Assembly (NCBI GenBank): GCA_002070275.1
Contig: MWCY01000001.1
Location: 1 to 64,000, forward strand
Length of the DNA: 64,000 nt
DNA from: Candidatus Hydrogenedentes bacterium ADurb.Bin170
GTDB taxonomy: Bacteria; Hydrogenedentota; Hydrogenedentia; Hydrogenedentales; CAITNO01
Direction: 5' to 3'
The notes beneath the pieces are model-generated. The model was not told the origin of the DNA, did not search any database, and was given only the letters and a program-made list of their open reading frames with translations. Shown one piece after another: positions 45,254 through 53,527 of the stretch (the stretch's first letter is position 1; the number at the start of each line of letters is the position of its first letter). The position numbers were made by a program, and so were the translations under genes.

Positions 45254-47650
45254 ATGTTTTCTGACAATCGAAGTGTATTCAGGCTGCTGACAGGCAGCAT
45301 TCTTTTTGCAGGACTTCTGGCTTTCTTCTGCTGGTATTCTCCTTGCAGCCATGCCATGAGCGTAGAGGAAGAAGCAGCATATATCGTGTCTCAGATGACA
45401 CTGGAAGAAAAAATCGGTGTCCTCGTCGGAGACGGTCGCTATGTGCCGGACTTTGAAAAAAATACCAATGACGCCGGGCAGGGCATGATTATTGAAGACA
45501 TGCGTTCGCAGGTCATTATCCCCCGGCTGCCGAGACTGCGGACAACCGCCATGTCGGACGGTCCGGCAGGATTGAACAGGGAAGCGAAGAAAGATGGCGA
45601 AGAAAACTTCGAATATACCACTGCCTTTCCGACAGGTACCTGTCTTGCCGCCAGTTGGAATATGGAGCTGGTGAAGCGGATTGGCGATGCCTTCGGAAAC
45701 GAAGTGCGGGAATACGGATATGAACTGATTTTGGCGCCGGGTGTGAATCTGCATCGCAATCCTAACGATGGCAGGGTTTTCGAATATTATTCGGAAGATC
45801 CGCTCCTGTCCGGTAAATCGGCGGCAGCCATGGTGCAGGGGATGCAGCAGCATGGGATCGGTGCCACGCTGAAGCATTTTATGGCACATAATCAGCAGGC
45901 GAATAGGCATCATTTCAATGCCGTTATCAGCCAGCGGGCTTTGCGGGAGCTGTACCTGCGCTCCTTTGAAATCGCTGTCCGTGAGGGGCATCCCAAAAGC
46001 ATCATGACTTCCTACAACAGGATGAACGGTCTTTACACGGATGAAAATGTGGAGCTGCTGCAGCTGCTGACCCGGCAGGAATGGGGATTTGACGGTTTTT
46101 ATATTACAGACTTTGACGGAAAGGGAAGTGCTCTCGGGAAAGTCCGTGCAGGTATAAATCTACTGATGAGCGGCAGTCCCGAAGAATTCGACGAATTGCT
46201 GACTGCTGTAAAAAATCAGAAACTGGATGAAAAACTTCTGGATGAACGCCTGACCAAATATATTGAATTCAAATTGAGCTGCCCCTATGCGCTGGGCGAG
46301 GAAATCAGTGCAAATCCGGATCTGGAAGCTCATGCGGCACTTGCAAGAGAAGCCGCTGCGGAAGGGCTCGTCCTGCTTAAAAACGATAACAGCTGCCTTC
46401 CTCTGGAAAAGGCGGAAAGGGTTGCTTTATTCGGAAAAACAGCATATAGCCTCATACCCTATGGTACAGGAAGCGGAGAAGTGCGAAGCCATAAAAGAAG
46501 CCTGTCCATGCATGACGGCATGAAGGAACTCGGTTTCCAACTGGTGGAGGGCATGGACAAGGACTATCTCGATTATGTTGAAAAAATTAAAAGAGAGAAC
46601 AAGGTTCCCGATTACTTCAATAATCCCAAAATGCGTGCGGATAACGGCATTGTCGGAGATCAGGCACCCAAACATTTTAAAGGAAGACTGGTTGCCTTCA
46701 GCCGGGAGCGGGTACTGAGCCGTGAGGAAGTGGAAGGCTATGCGGGCCGCTCCGATGTGGCAGTTATCTGTTTCGGGCGCAGTTCCGGCGAAAACTATGA
46801 GAATGGCTACCTGCCTATTACGGATATAGAGCGAACACTCCTGGAAACCGTATGTGATGTGTACCACAGTGCAGGGAAAAAAGTGGTTGTTGTGCTGAAT
46901 GTGAGCGGTGTTTGGGAAACTGCATCCTGGAGCGATCTGCCTGATGCCATACTGATGGCGTGGCTGCCGGGACAGGAAGGGGGCGGTGCCATTGCCGACG
47001 TGCTCAGCGGAAAGGCGAACCCTTCCGGAAAGCTGCCCGACACCATCCCGGTAAAATATGACGACCTGCCGTCTGCTCCCTATTATCCGGGAACGCCCAA
47101 AGAAGAGCCCCTCAATTCCTTGTATAACGAGGGTATTTATGTGGGCTATCGTTACTTCAATACCTTTGATGTACCTGTTGCCTATGCCTTCGGTCACGGA
47201 CTTTCTTATACCACCTTTGAATATTCCGATCTGAAAGGAGACAAAGAAATCTTTGACGGATCCATCACCTTTTCAGTAAAGGTGACTAATACGGGCGACA
47301 GGGCAGGCAAAGAAGCAGTACAGCTGTATCTGACAGCGCCGATGGACAAACTGGAAAAACCGGAGCAGGAATTGAAGGGTTTTGCCAAAACGCAGCTGCT
47401 TCAGCCCGGAGAAAGCGAGACGCTGCAGTTCGTTCTGGACGGCCGTGCGCTGGCATCTTACTGGAGCGGTATCAGTGCCTGGGTCGCCGATGCCGGTGTA
47501 TATGTGGTCTCTGTCGGGGCTTCATCAAGGGATATCCGTCAGACAAAAACCTTTCAGGTTCCCGACGGGCTGGTCGTTGAAAAAACGCACGATATTCTTT
47601 TTCCTGATTACCTGTTAAATGAATTGTCGCGGAACAGGAAAGCCTTCTGA
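45254..47650 (+). CDS. exported GH3 beta-glycosidase
   Basis: A 798-residue family 3 glycoside hydrolase with a signal/anchor (GSILFAGLLAFFCWYSP). The barrel has LKHFMAHNQQ and MTSYNRMNGLYT. The nucleophile is probably D286 in GFYITDFDG, where family members often have SDW. The second alpha/beta sandwich domain and a C-terminal fibronectin III-like domain follow (VTNTGDRAGKEAVQLYL). It releases terminal beta-linked sugars outside the cytoplasm. A long inverted repeat follows the gene. Substrate specificity is not determinable. Confidence 0.92.
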   Translation: MFSDNRSVFRLLTGSILFAGLLAFFCWYSPCSHAMSVEEEAAYIVSQMTLEEKIGVLVGDGRYVPDFEKNTNDAGQGMIIEDMRSQVIIPRLPRLRTTAMSDGPAGLNREAKKDGEENFEYTTAFPTGTCLAASWNMELVKRIGDAFGNEVREYGYELILAPGVNLHRNPNDGRVFEYYSEDPLLSGKSAAAMVQGMQQHGIGATLKHFMAHNQQANRHHFNAVISQRALRELYLRSFEIAVREGHPKSIMTSYNRMNGLYTDENVELLQLLTRQEWGFDGFYITDFDGKGSALGKVRAGINLLMSGSPEEFDELLTAVKNQKLDEKLLDERLTKYIEFKLSCPYALGEEISANPDLEAHAALAREAAAEGLVLLKNDNSCLPLEKAERVALFGKTAYSLIPYGTGSGEVRSHKRSLSMHDGMKELGFQLVEGMDKDYLDYVEKIKRENKVPDYFNNPKMRADNGIVGDQAPKHFKGRLVAFSRERVLSREEVEGYAGRSDVAVICFGRSSGENYENGYLPITDIERTLLETVCDVYHSAGKKVVVVLNVSGVWETASWSDLPDAILMAWLPGQEGGGAIADVLSGKANPSGKLPDTIPVKYDDLPSAPYYPGTPKEEPLNSLYNEGIYVGYRYFNTFDVPVAYAFGHGLSYTTFEYSDLKGDKEIFDGSITFSVKVTNTGDRAGKEAVQLYLTAPMDKLEKPEQELKGFAKTQLLQPGESETLQFVLDGRALASYWSGISAWVADAGVYVVSVGASSRDIRQTKTFQVPDGLVVEKTHDILFPDYLLNELSRNRKAF

Positions 47651-47678
47651 CAGGAAAGATCCCTCCTTTTTGAACAGA

Positions 47679-47752
47679 AGCCTGCATGATAATCCAGCGG
47701 GAATCATCGGTTTTTGCCATTGGTTTTATGGCATTATCATGCAGGCTGTTTT
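47679..47752. terminator. long inverted repeat, probable terminator between GH3 and hpf
   Basis: AGCCTGCATGATAAT (47679-47693) is a perfect inverted match of 47733-47747. A second small hairpin (GCCAT 47716-47720 with ATGGC 47728-47732) lies inside. GTTTT follows on the plus strand, consistent with an intrinsic terminator of the GH3 gene. Confidence 0.6.
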
Positions 47753-47774
47753 CATAAAACGCTGTTCGGGCGTT

Positions 47775-47803
47775 TTGAATAAACAGAAGATGCGTGGTAT
47801 GCT
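47775..47803 (+). promoter_or_regulatory. sigma70 promoter for hpf-hprK
   Basis: TTGAAT (47775-47780) and TATGCT (47798-47803) are 17 nt apart, with TGG just before the -10 (extended -10). The leader to 47852 is about 43 nt. Confidence 0.6.
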
Positions 47804-47851
47804 TTTATGGTAGTGTAAGCATTGGAAAGTAACAACATTTGGAGTTTCATC

Positions 47852-48421
47852 ATGAATGTCACCATTACTGGCCGCCGAATGGAAGTAACCGATGCGCTCA
47901 AATCTTACGTGGAAAACGGCATCAAAAAACTGAAGATCCACTTTGATAAAGTGGTGGATATCAATGTCGTTCTTGATGTCGAAAAACATCGGCATATTGT
48001 GGATGTGAACTTGTATGCAAACGGTGTGCGCATTCACGGTCGGGAATCTACTGCCGATATGTATGCTTCTGTTGATGCGGTACTGACAAAGCTCGATAGG
48101 CAAATCCGTAAATACAAAGGAAGAATTAACCGGCACAAGCAGCGGACTGGCCCGGAAAATATCAGTTACAGCCATGCCATTCTTGCGCTGGATGCCATGG
48201 ATGCGGAAACAGATGTTGAGCCGGTGGAAGAAGAACACCACCGGATTATCAACAGAGAAAAAAGGCCACTCCAGCCCATGTCCATCGATGAGGCAATTAT
48301 GCAGCTGAATCTGCTGGAAGATTCCTTTTTCGTTTTCCTCAATGCAGATACGGCACAAGTGAATGTTGTGTATGCCTGTGAAGACAACACCTATGGATTG
48401 ATTGAGCCGGAAGTCGGATGA
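47852..48421 (+). CDS. hpf: ribosome hibernation promoting factor, long form
   Basis: 189 residues from the ATG at 47852 with TTTGGAG upstream; the frame from 47822 lacks a site. The N-terminal S30AE domain (TITGRRMEVTDALKSYVENG, LDRQIRKYKGR) binds the decoding region. The C-terminal domain (KRPLQPMSIDEAIMQLNLL, FFVFLNADTAQVNVVY, YGLIEPEVG) dimerises ribosomes into 100S particles in the long form. hprK follows, as in many Gram-negative rpoN-hpf-ptsN-hprK clusters; rpoN and ptsN are not here. Confidence 0.94.
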   Translation: MNVTITGRRMEVTDALKSYVENGIKKLKIHFDKVVDINVVLDVEKHRHIVDVNLYANGVRIHGRESTADMYASVDAVLTKLDRQIRKYKGRINRHKQRTGPENISYSHAILALDAMDAETDVEPVEEEHHRIINREKRPLQPMSIDEAIMQLNLLEDSFFVFLNADTAQVNVVYACEDNTYGLIEPEVG

Positions 48422-48472
48422 CTGAAAAACCATGACAGCACACAGGCAAAAAAATAAAGGGTTCATACCGTG

Positions 48473-49444
48473 ATGGATTTTGCCCGTCTGCCTGTGAAGC
48501 GCAAGCGTTTTGTGCCTGTTTCCAGACTTCTCGACCGGGAAGATCATGGCATGGACTTCGAGTTGCTTGCCGGATTTCAGGGCATTGATCGACCAGTCTT
48601 CACCTGGGACGTAAACCGACCGGGACTGGCGCTGAGCGGTTATCTGGATTATTTTGCCAATGACCGTGTGCAGATTTTAGGCAATACAGAAATCCACTAC
48701 ATGGAGCGCGTGGAACCTGCAGAGCTGGCGAACCGCATCGCCAACATGTTTGCTTTTGAGATTCCGGCCTTTATTCTTTCAAGAAATCTCATGCCGCAGC
48801 CCATATTTCTCGACATGTGCAACCGATACGGCATTCCCGTTCTGCGATCGACCATGAGTACCGATGAGGCGATCAGCCGCATCATTCTTTTCCTGGCACA
48901 GGAGTTCGCCCCCGAAAGTAACCTCCATGGGACAGCGGTGGATGTCTACGGTGTCGGCTGTCTTATTGTCGGTAAACCCGGTATCGGCAAAAGTGAATCT
49001 GCCCTCGAACTGGTGGAGCGGGGACATCGTCTGGTGGCGGATGATTATGTGGAGATTCAGCGTAGAGAGAACTCCATTCATGCGAAAACCAATCATGTGC
49101 TCAAACATTTTATTGAGATTCGCGGGCTGGGCATGATAGATCTTCGCTCCGTTTTCGGTGTCGGCAGTGTTCGCGATTTTAAACGGATCGGGCTGGTGCT
49201 GGAACTGGCGGAATGGAGCACCGTAACAGAATTTGACCGGCTTGGACTGACAACCAGTTTTACTGAAATTCTGGGAGTGCGGATTCCCTATCTTCGTATT
49301 CCGGTCCGGCCCGGGCGGAATATCGCCATCATCATTGAAGTGGCGGCACTTAACTGGCGGTTGAAGGAACTCGGCATCGAGTCAGCAAGCCTCCTCGACG
49401 AATATGCACGCGCCAATAACAGGCGGGGCGGACGCCGTTTCTGA
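48473..49444 (+). CDS. hprK: HPr kinase/phosphorylase
   Basis: HprK phosphorylates HPr on serine and can reverse it, linking sugar metabolism to PTS or regulatory functions. 323 residues from the ATG at 48473 (a GTG at 48470 is 3 nt upstream and better spaced from AAGG). Walker A is GKPGIGKSESALELV at about 167. The K3 loop/catalytic region is IRGLGMIDLRSVFG. No HPr gene is seen. It is 51 nt from hpf and rsgA follows at 37 nt, so the three are probably co-transcribed. Confidence 0.95.
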   Translation: MDFARLPVKRKRFVPVSRLLDREDHGMDFELLAGFQGIDRPVFTWDVNRPGLALSGYLDYFANDRVQILGNTEIHYMERVEPAELANRIANMFAFEIPAFILSRNLMPQPIFLDMCNRYGIPVLRSTMSTDEAISRIILFLAQEFAPESNLHGTAVDVYGVGCLIVGKPGIGKSESALELVERGHRLVADDYVEIQRRENSIHAKTNHVLKHFIEIRGLGMIDLRSVFGVGSVRDFKRIGLVLELAEWSTVTEFDRLGLTTSFTEILGVRIPYLRIPVRPGRNIAIIIEVAALNWRLKELGIESASLLDEYARANNRRGGRRF

Positions 49445-49481
49445 TTTTTGATAACAGACAGGTAAAAGAAAAGCATACTGC

Positions 49482-50582
49482 ATGGCACGACGTAAAGGAC
49501 TGGGCAGAAAAAAGCGGAGTACTGTCCGGGAGAAAATGTGGGAGGAAAAGCATGAGGATTCCTTCACCCATGATCTTGCCCGGCACCGGCGGGGTCGGCT
49601 CAGGCTGAGCGAAGCCGTTGACGCTGTGCCCGGGCAGCCGGAGGGCAAATGTCTGCCCAATGCCACAGTGATTACCCATTCCCGACGTTGGGCATTTGTA
49701 AGCTATGATGATGGTCTCTCCGATGCGCCAGAAAACCCCGGCCCTCTCTGCCGCATTGATGAACGGCTTCGTGAAGAAGAGGAAAGCCTGCTGGCACCGG
49801 GTGATCGGGTACAAGTGCAGTTTGAAAAAGGGGAAGGGGTGGTTGTCGCGGCAGCACCACGAAAAACAAGACTTATGCGACTGGGCGGTGTTCACTCCAG
49901 AATTAAACAGCAGGTTCTTGCCGCCAATATTGACGAACTGGTTATCGTTGCTTCCGTGAAAAAACCTCTTTTCAGTCCTGGACTGGTAGACCGGTTTCTG
50001 ATTGCCGCTCAGCAGGGCGGAGTTGAACCGGTACTATGTTTCAATAAAATTGACCTGGATGCGCCCCCTGCAGCCTTTCTCGGGTTGTATCAGGAACTGG
50101 GCATTCCTGTCTTTTGTACCAGCTGTATAACAGGTGAAGGTATTCAGGAACTGGAAGACTGCCTGGCCGGAAAACTCTGTGTTTTTGCAGGACATAGTGG
50201 CGTGGGAAAATCGTCTCTGCTGAATGCCATGGATCCGGAACTGAAACTTGTTACGCGCGAAGTCAGTGAAGCGACTTTAAAGGGCAGGCATGCGACAACG
50301 GCAGGCGTGTTGTATATGCTGCACCGGGATATTCGGGTGATTGATACGCCCGGAATTCGTGCGCTGGGACTCTGGGGATTGTCCGCTGAGGAAGTTTCTT
50401 TATATTTCCCGGAAATAGCGACGGAGAGCCTGTATTGTAAATTCAGGAATTGCACTCATATTCATGAGAAAAACTGCGCTGTGCAGAAAGCAGTGCAACA
50501 GGGCGTAATCGCCCGAGCACGTTACGAATCCTATCGGCGTATTCGCAGCGGCATTGAGGCGATGAAGCCTGACTGGCTGTAA
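49482..50582 (+). CDS. rsgA: ribosome small-subunit GTPase RsgA
   Basis: A late 30S biogenesis checkpoint GTPase. The 366-residue protein has an OB fold in the first 130 residues, then the circularly permuted GTPase: G4 FNKID, then G1 GHSGVGKSS at about 235 and G3 DTPG. The C-terminal zinc finger C-x5-C-x-H-x5-C is in the segment about 318-332 (FRNCTHIHEKNC). Start ATG at 49482. It lies at the end of the hpf-hprK unit, giving a small cluster for ribosome and stationary-phase control. Confidence 0.95.
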   Translation: MARRKGLGRKKRSTVREKMWEEKHEDSFTHDLARHRRGRLRLSEAVDAVPGQPEGKCLPNATVITHSRRWAFVSYDDGLSDAPENPGPLCRIDERLREEEESLLAPGDRVQVQFEKGEGVVVAAAPRKTRLMRLGGVHSRIKQQVLAANIDELVIVASVKKPLFSPGLVDRFLIAAQQGGVEPVLCFNKIDLDAPPAAFLGLYQELGIPVFCTSCITGEGIQELEDCLAGKLCVFAGHSGVGKSSLLNAMDPELKLVTREVSEATLKGRHATTAGVLYMLHRDIRVIDTPGIRALGLWGLSAEEVSLYFPEIATESLYCKFRNCTHIHEKNCAVQKAVQQGVIARARYESYRRIRSGIEAMKPDWL

Positions 50583-50612
50583 GAGGGACAGAGGAGGAGG
50601 CAGAAAGCTGTT

Positions 50613-50990
50613 TTATACCAGAAGATCCAGCCCGTAGATGTCACAGGCTGTTTCGTACCATTCCCGCCAAAGGGAGGCATACAGGAAAACCCAGTTGTGG
50701 GCAGCCCAATCGCCAAGATCATAACCGGCTTTTTCGGATAGTATCCATTTATGGCGTGCAATTTCATCGCGCTGCATTGCCATGGCCTGAACATGATCGA
50801 AGACGTGCCATTTGGCAGCATAATGCCGCTGCCAGTGCCGTGCCATTTCTTCAAAAGTGCTGGGACGAGTTTCGGTGTTAAAGACTTGCTCGTAAAATTT
50901 CTGAATGGCTCGTACTTCACGCCTGGTGAGGCTGCTGGGCATACATTCTTCGGAACTAACTTGCATGGATCCCGACCCTTTTGTAGTCAT
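50613..50990 (-). CDS. small cytoplasmic protein with HxWxxSEKAG-type motif
   Basis: A 125-residue soluble protein, Trp- and His-rich. The segment RHKWILSEKAGYDLGDWAAH resembles the HxWxxSExAGxDxG motif at the C-terminus of DUF4032-type and some small uncharacterised bacterial proteins; this is from memory. No other domain is recognised. AAAAGGAAA lies 4 nt upstream of the ATG, and a second ATG at 50966 also has an AAAGGG. It has its own promoter (51010-51038), with a leader of only about 12 nt. It converges with rsgA. Confidence 0.6.
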   Translation of the reverse strand: MTTKGSGSMQVSSEECMPSSLTRREVRAIQKFYEQVFNTETRPSTFEEMARHWQRHYAAKWHVFDHVQAMAMQRDEIARHKWILSEKAGYDLGDWAAHNWVFLYASLWREWYETACDIYGLDLLV

Positions 50991-51009
50991 TTTCCTTTTT
51001 CACATACAA

Positions 51010-51038
51010 ATTATAACGCTGCTTTTTTCAAAAGTCAA
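51010..51038 (-). promoter_or_regulatory. near-consensus sigma70 promoter for the 50.6 kb small gene
   Basis: On the minus strand TTGACT and TATAAT are exactly 17 nt apart. The predicted transcription start (near 51003) leaves about 12 nt before the ATG at 50990. Expression is likely strong and constitutive. Confidence 0.75.
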
Positions 51039-51047
51039 GATAAATGT

Positions 51048-51087
51048 AAAAAAAATGCCCCGAAGCGATGGGTATAACGCTCCGGGG
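51048..51087 (-). terminator. rho-independent terminator of the 51.1 kb TIM-barrel gene
   Basis: On the minus strand a 10-bp stem (51078-51087 with 51058-51067, one mismatch) with a 10-nt loop is followed by CAT and a run of eight T residues. It separates this gene from the small gene downstream. Confidence 0.75.
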
Positions 51088-51110
51088 CGGGTAAACAGGG
51101 TTAAACGGAC

Positions 51111-52007
51111 TTATTTTGCTGCGCCCAGATTTTCAGCGATTTGATTGAAATAGGCAACGCATGCTGCGATGTCAGGCAGGTTATTGTCCCAATTGTACTC
51201 ATATTCAATAAAAAACTGAGGCTCTTTGATGCCTTGTCTGGCGATTTCAGTCAGAATTCCTTCCACGTCACACACGCCCGTGCCCCAAATAACATCGTGG
51301 GCATCTTTTACGCCAAATTCATTAATATCTTTCAGATGGAAAGAAATCAGCCTGCCTTGCAACGCTTTGACTGCCTCCAACGCATTGATGCCGGATCGGG
51401 GCCAGTGACCGGTGTCAGCGCAGGCGCCAATTCGTTCCGAGAGTCCATTTACAGCTTCCAGAACAGTCTCGTAGTTGGCATACAGCGAGGGCTGCGGGTG
51501 ATTGTGGATTGCCACCTTGATATCATATTCGTCGGCAAGTTTGGCAACGAGGGGCAGGTTTTTCTTCAGGGGTTCGGAAGCAATCGTTTTGATGCCCATG
51601 TCTTTTGCAAATTCGAAAACCTGTCGCGCTTTCTCTTCGTTGGACGGAAGAGAAACCACGCCGTAGGACAGGAGTGTAATGCCGGCTTTTGCCAGTTTTT
51701 CTTTCGCCTGGGCACGATGCTCATCACTCATGGTGTGTTCAAATTTAATGTCTTCAGGCAGATCAGCACAAAAACGCTGACCGGGGAACGCTTCCGCATA
51801 CTTGAGTCCCAGAGACGCTGTCTTATCGATGGCCTCAGTAAAACTGAATTTATTGAAGCTCCATAATTGACAGCCGATGCGCCAGCCTAAAGCTTCAGCC
51901 GCGGGCGCACCAGGCCCGGGTGTATCCGCCAGGGCGGTGAAAGACATACTGACCATAATTGCCATTGCAATACAGGGAAGTAGTACCCAAAGAGATTTGA
52001 CACGCAT
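51111..52007 (-). CDS. Sec-exported sugar phosphate isomerase/epimerase-like TIM barrel
   Basis: A 298-residue protein with a Sec-type signal peptide (LWVLLPCIAMAIMVSMSFTALA), not a Tat motif. AP_endonuc_2 barrel features: WRIGCQLWSFN, VAIHNHPQPS (His pair), IGACADTGHWPRSG (Asp, His) and LISFHLKDINEF (His, Asp), with a final FFIEYEYNWD (Glu). AAAGGAAAG precedes the ATG. It is not adjacent to the other carbohydrate genes, so its partner is unknown. It probably acts on a keto-sugar in the periplasm. Confidence 0.85.
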   Translation of the reverse strand: MRVKSLWVLLPCIAMAIMVSMSFTALADTPGPGAPAAEALGWRIGCQLWSFNKFSFTEAIDKTASLGLKYAEAFPGQRFCADLPEDIKFEHTMSDEHRAQAKEKLAKAGITLLSYGVVSLPSNEEKARQVFEFAKDMGIKTIASEPLKKNLPLVAKLADEYDIKVAIHNHPQPSLYANYETVLEAVNGLSERIGACADTGHWPRSGINALEAVKALQGRLISFHLKDINEFGVKDAHDVIWGTGVCDVEGILTEIARQGIKEPQFFIEYEYNWDNNLPDIAACVAYFNQIAENLGAAK

Positions 52008-52586
52008 TATTCTTTCCTTTTTTTTGAGTTGCGGACTGCAAACACAAGTAAACGCTGTTCTACAGGCTATTGTCTGCTCTGCAGGTAACCTGACACTATC
52101 GCTTAATCATAGCATTACACCGCTGAAGCATCAAAATCACCTGAACCTTCATCGACGGAAAAGAAGACTTTGAAGCGCTGCGTCTGGAAGCAATTGAATT
52201 TTGAAGTTTTTTTCGGCGACTTTCTTCGTTTTTTTAAAAAGTTTGCACATATTTTCTGAAAGTGCGGTATAATCTTCATAAAGTAAAAGGATTATAAAAA
52301 AAAAGAAACCTGTTAAAAAGTGCTATTGAAGAAGGTTGTTTAAAGGAAACAGGATCAAGCCAGTGCCTGTATTTTCTGAAATGCCATTCATATTCCGACC
52401 ACGGATCAAGTCGGTTTTTCTCAAATAAGGATAAATAAAATGACCCGGGCGCAGTGTATTCACTTTCCGGGAAATTGACAGAAGAAACAGTAATGCAATA
52501 CTCGGCAGCCGCGGTAAAGCTAACCCGGCAAAACTGCTGCTTCGGGCTTTTCATCCCGATGCATGCGGATTTCAGGAGAGTAAGTT
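52008..52586. other. intergenic region upstream of the response regulator
   Basis: A 579-nt divergent intergenic space. It is AT-rich in its middle (52201-52300) and has a consensus TATAAT at 52268-52273. A TTGCAC lies 19 nt upstream of it, a spacing longer than ideal, so a promoter for the response regulator is possible with a leader of about 310 nt. The sequence attttctgaaa occurs twice (52250-52260 and 52372-52382). No protein or RNA gene is supported. Confidence 0.4.
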
Positions 52587-53510
52587 GTGAGCGACATAAC
52601 GATTTGTATTGTGGAAGACTATGAGGACGAGGCACTCTCGTTGAGTCATCAGATGGCTTTAGTTGGATACAAAACAGTCATAGCCGGATCTGGTGAAGAA
52701 GCGTTGCGGTTGTGCCGTGAAGGAAATATCCATCTTGTGCTGCTTGATGTGGGATTGCCGGACATGGATGGGTACGAAGTGTGCCGCCGGTTAAAAGCTG
52801 ATCCCGCTACTGTGGATATTCCCGTCATTTTTGTTACGGCGCGCGGGGACGCTGTCGACGTGGAGCTGGGGCATGCTCTCGGCGCTGTGGATTATGTTCC
52901 GAAGCCCTATAATCTGCCCATGATTGTGGTGCATGTGGATGCCGCACTTCGTACACGGCAGAGCCAGCTGGATCTTGTGTCCGGTCCTTTTATGCTGGTG
53001 GACCCTGCTTACACGGATCAGTTGACCGGATTGCGAAACAGGCGTTTTCTTATGGAGCGTCTTCAGGAAGAATCGGAAAAATCACAACGATATCATTATC
53101 CCGTGTCCTGCCTCATACTTGAAGTGGAAGACGGCGTTCAGGAAGAGCCTGAAGAAGACCTTTCTGATGAGCTGCTTGTCGAAATTGCCATGACCTTGCG
53201 GAAAAACTCACGGGCTTTTGATATTATAGCCCGCTATGACGAAACGCTGTTTGCTGCCGTCCTGCCTCATGCGCGGATGGACGACGCTGTCGCTTACGGG
53301 AAAAAAATCAAGCAGGAGTTGATTCAAATGGCTTCGCGCAGTTCCTGCGTCCTCAAAGATCCCCGTATCTCCATGGGCATTACCGCATGTTTGAATGGAG
53401 AGCGCCCGGGAAGCGCTGAAGAGTTTCTTGGCTCTTCTATGAATAAACTTCTTCTCGCAAAGAGCAATGCTCCCGAGCATATCGTTGCAGGCGAGTACAG
53501 CGGCGGCTGA
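52587..53510 (+). CDS. response regulator with degenerate GGDEF domain
   Basis: A 307-residue protein, GTG start with CAGGAGAG 6 nt upstream. The receiver domain is complete: acidic E10/D11, phosphorylation site D54 (VLLDVGLPDMDGYE), T84 and K106. The C-terminal 160 residues align with diguanylate cyclases (DQLTGLRNRRFLMERL at about 144), but the signature loop is RYDET instead of GGDEF, so no cyclase activity is expected. It may act as a sensor-linked binding module. The cognate kinase is not in the window. DUF72 follows at 17 nt. Confidence 0.88.
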   Translation: MSDITICIVEDYEDEALSLSHQMALVGYKTVIAGSGEEALRLCREGNIHLVLLDVGLPDMDGYEVCRRLKADPATVDIPVIFVTARGDAVDVELGHALGAVDYVPKPYNLPMIVVHVDAALRTRQSQLDLVSGPFMLVDPAYTDQLTGLRNRRFLMERLQEESEKSQRYHYPVSCLILEVEDGVQEEPEEDLSDELLVEIAMTLRKNSRAFDIIARYDETLFAAVLPHARMDDAVAYGKKIKQELIQMASRSSCVLKDPRISMGITACLNGERPGSAEEFLGSSMNKLLLAKSNAPEHIVAGEYSGG

Positions 53511-53527
53511 CAAGGCCGACACTCCTT

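Noticed and set aside
52276-52635. 119-residue minus-strand frame upstream of the response regulator
   Set aside because: No ribosome-binding site, no domain, and overlaps the start of the response regulator on the other strand.
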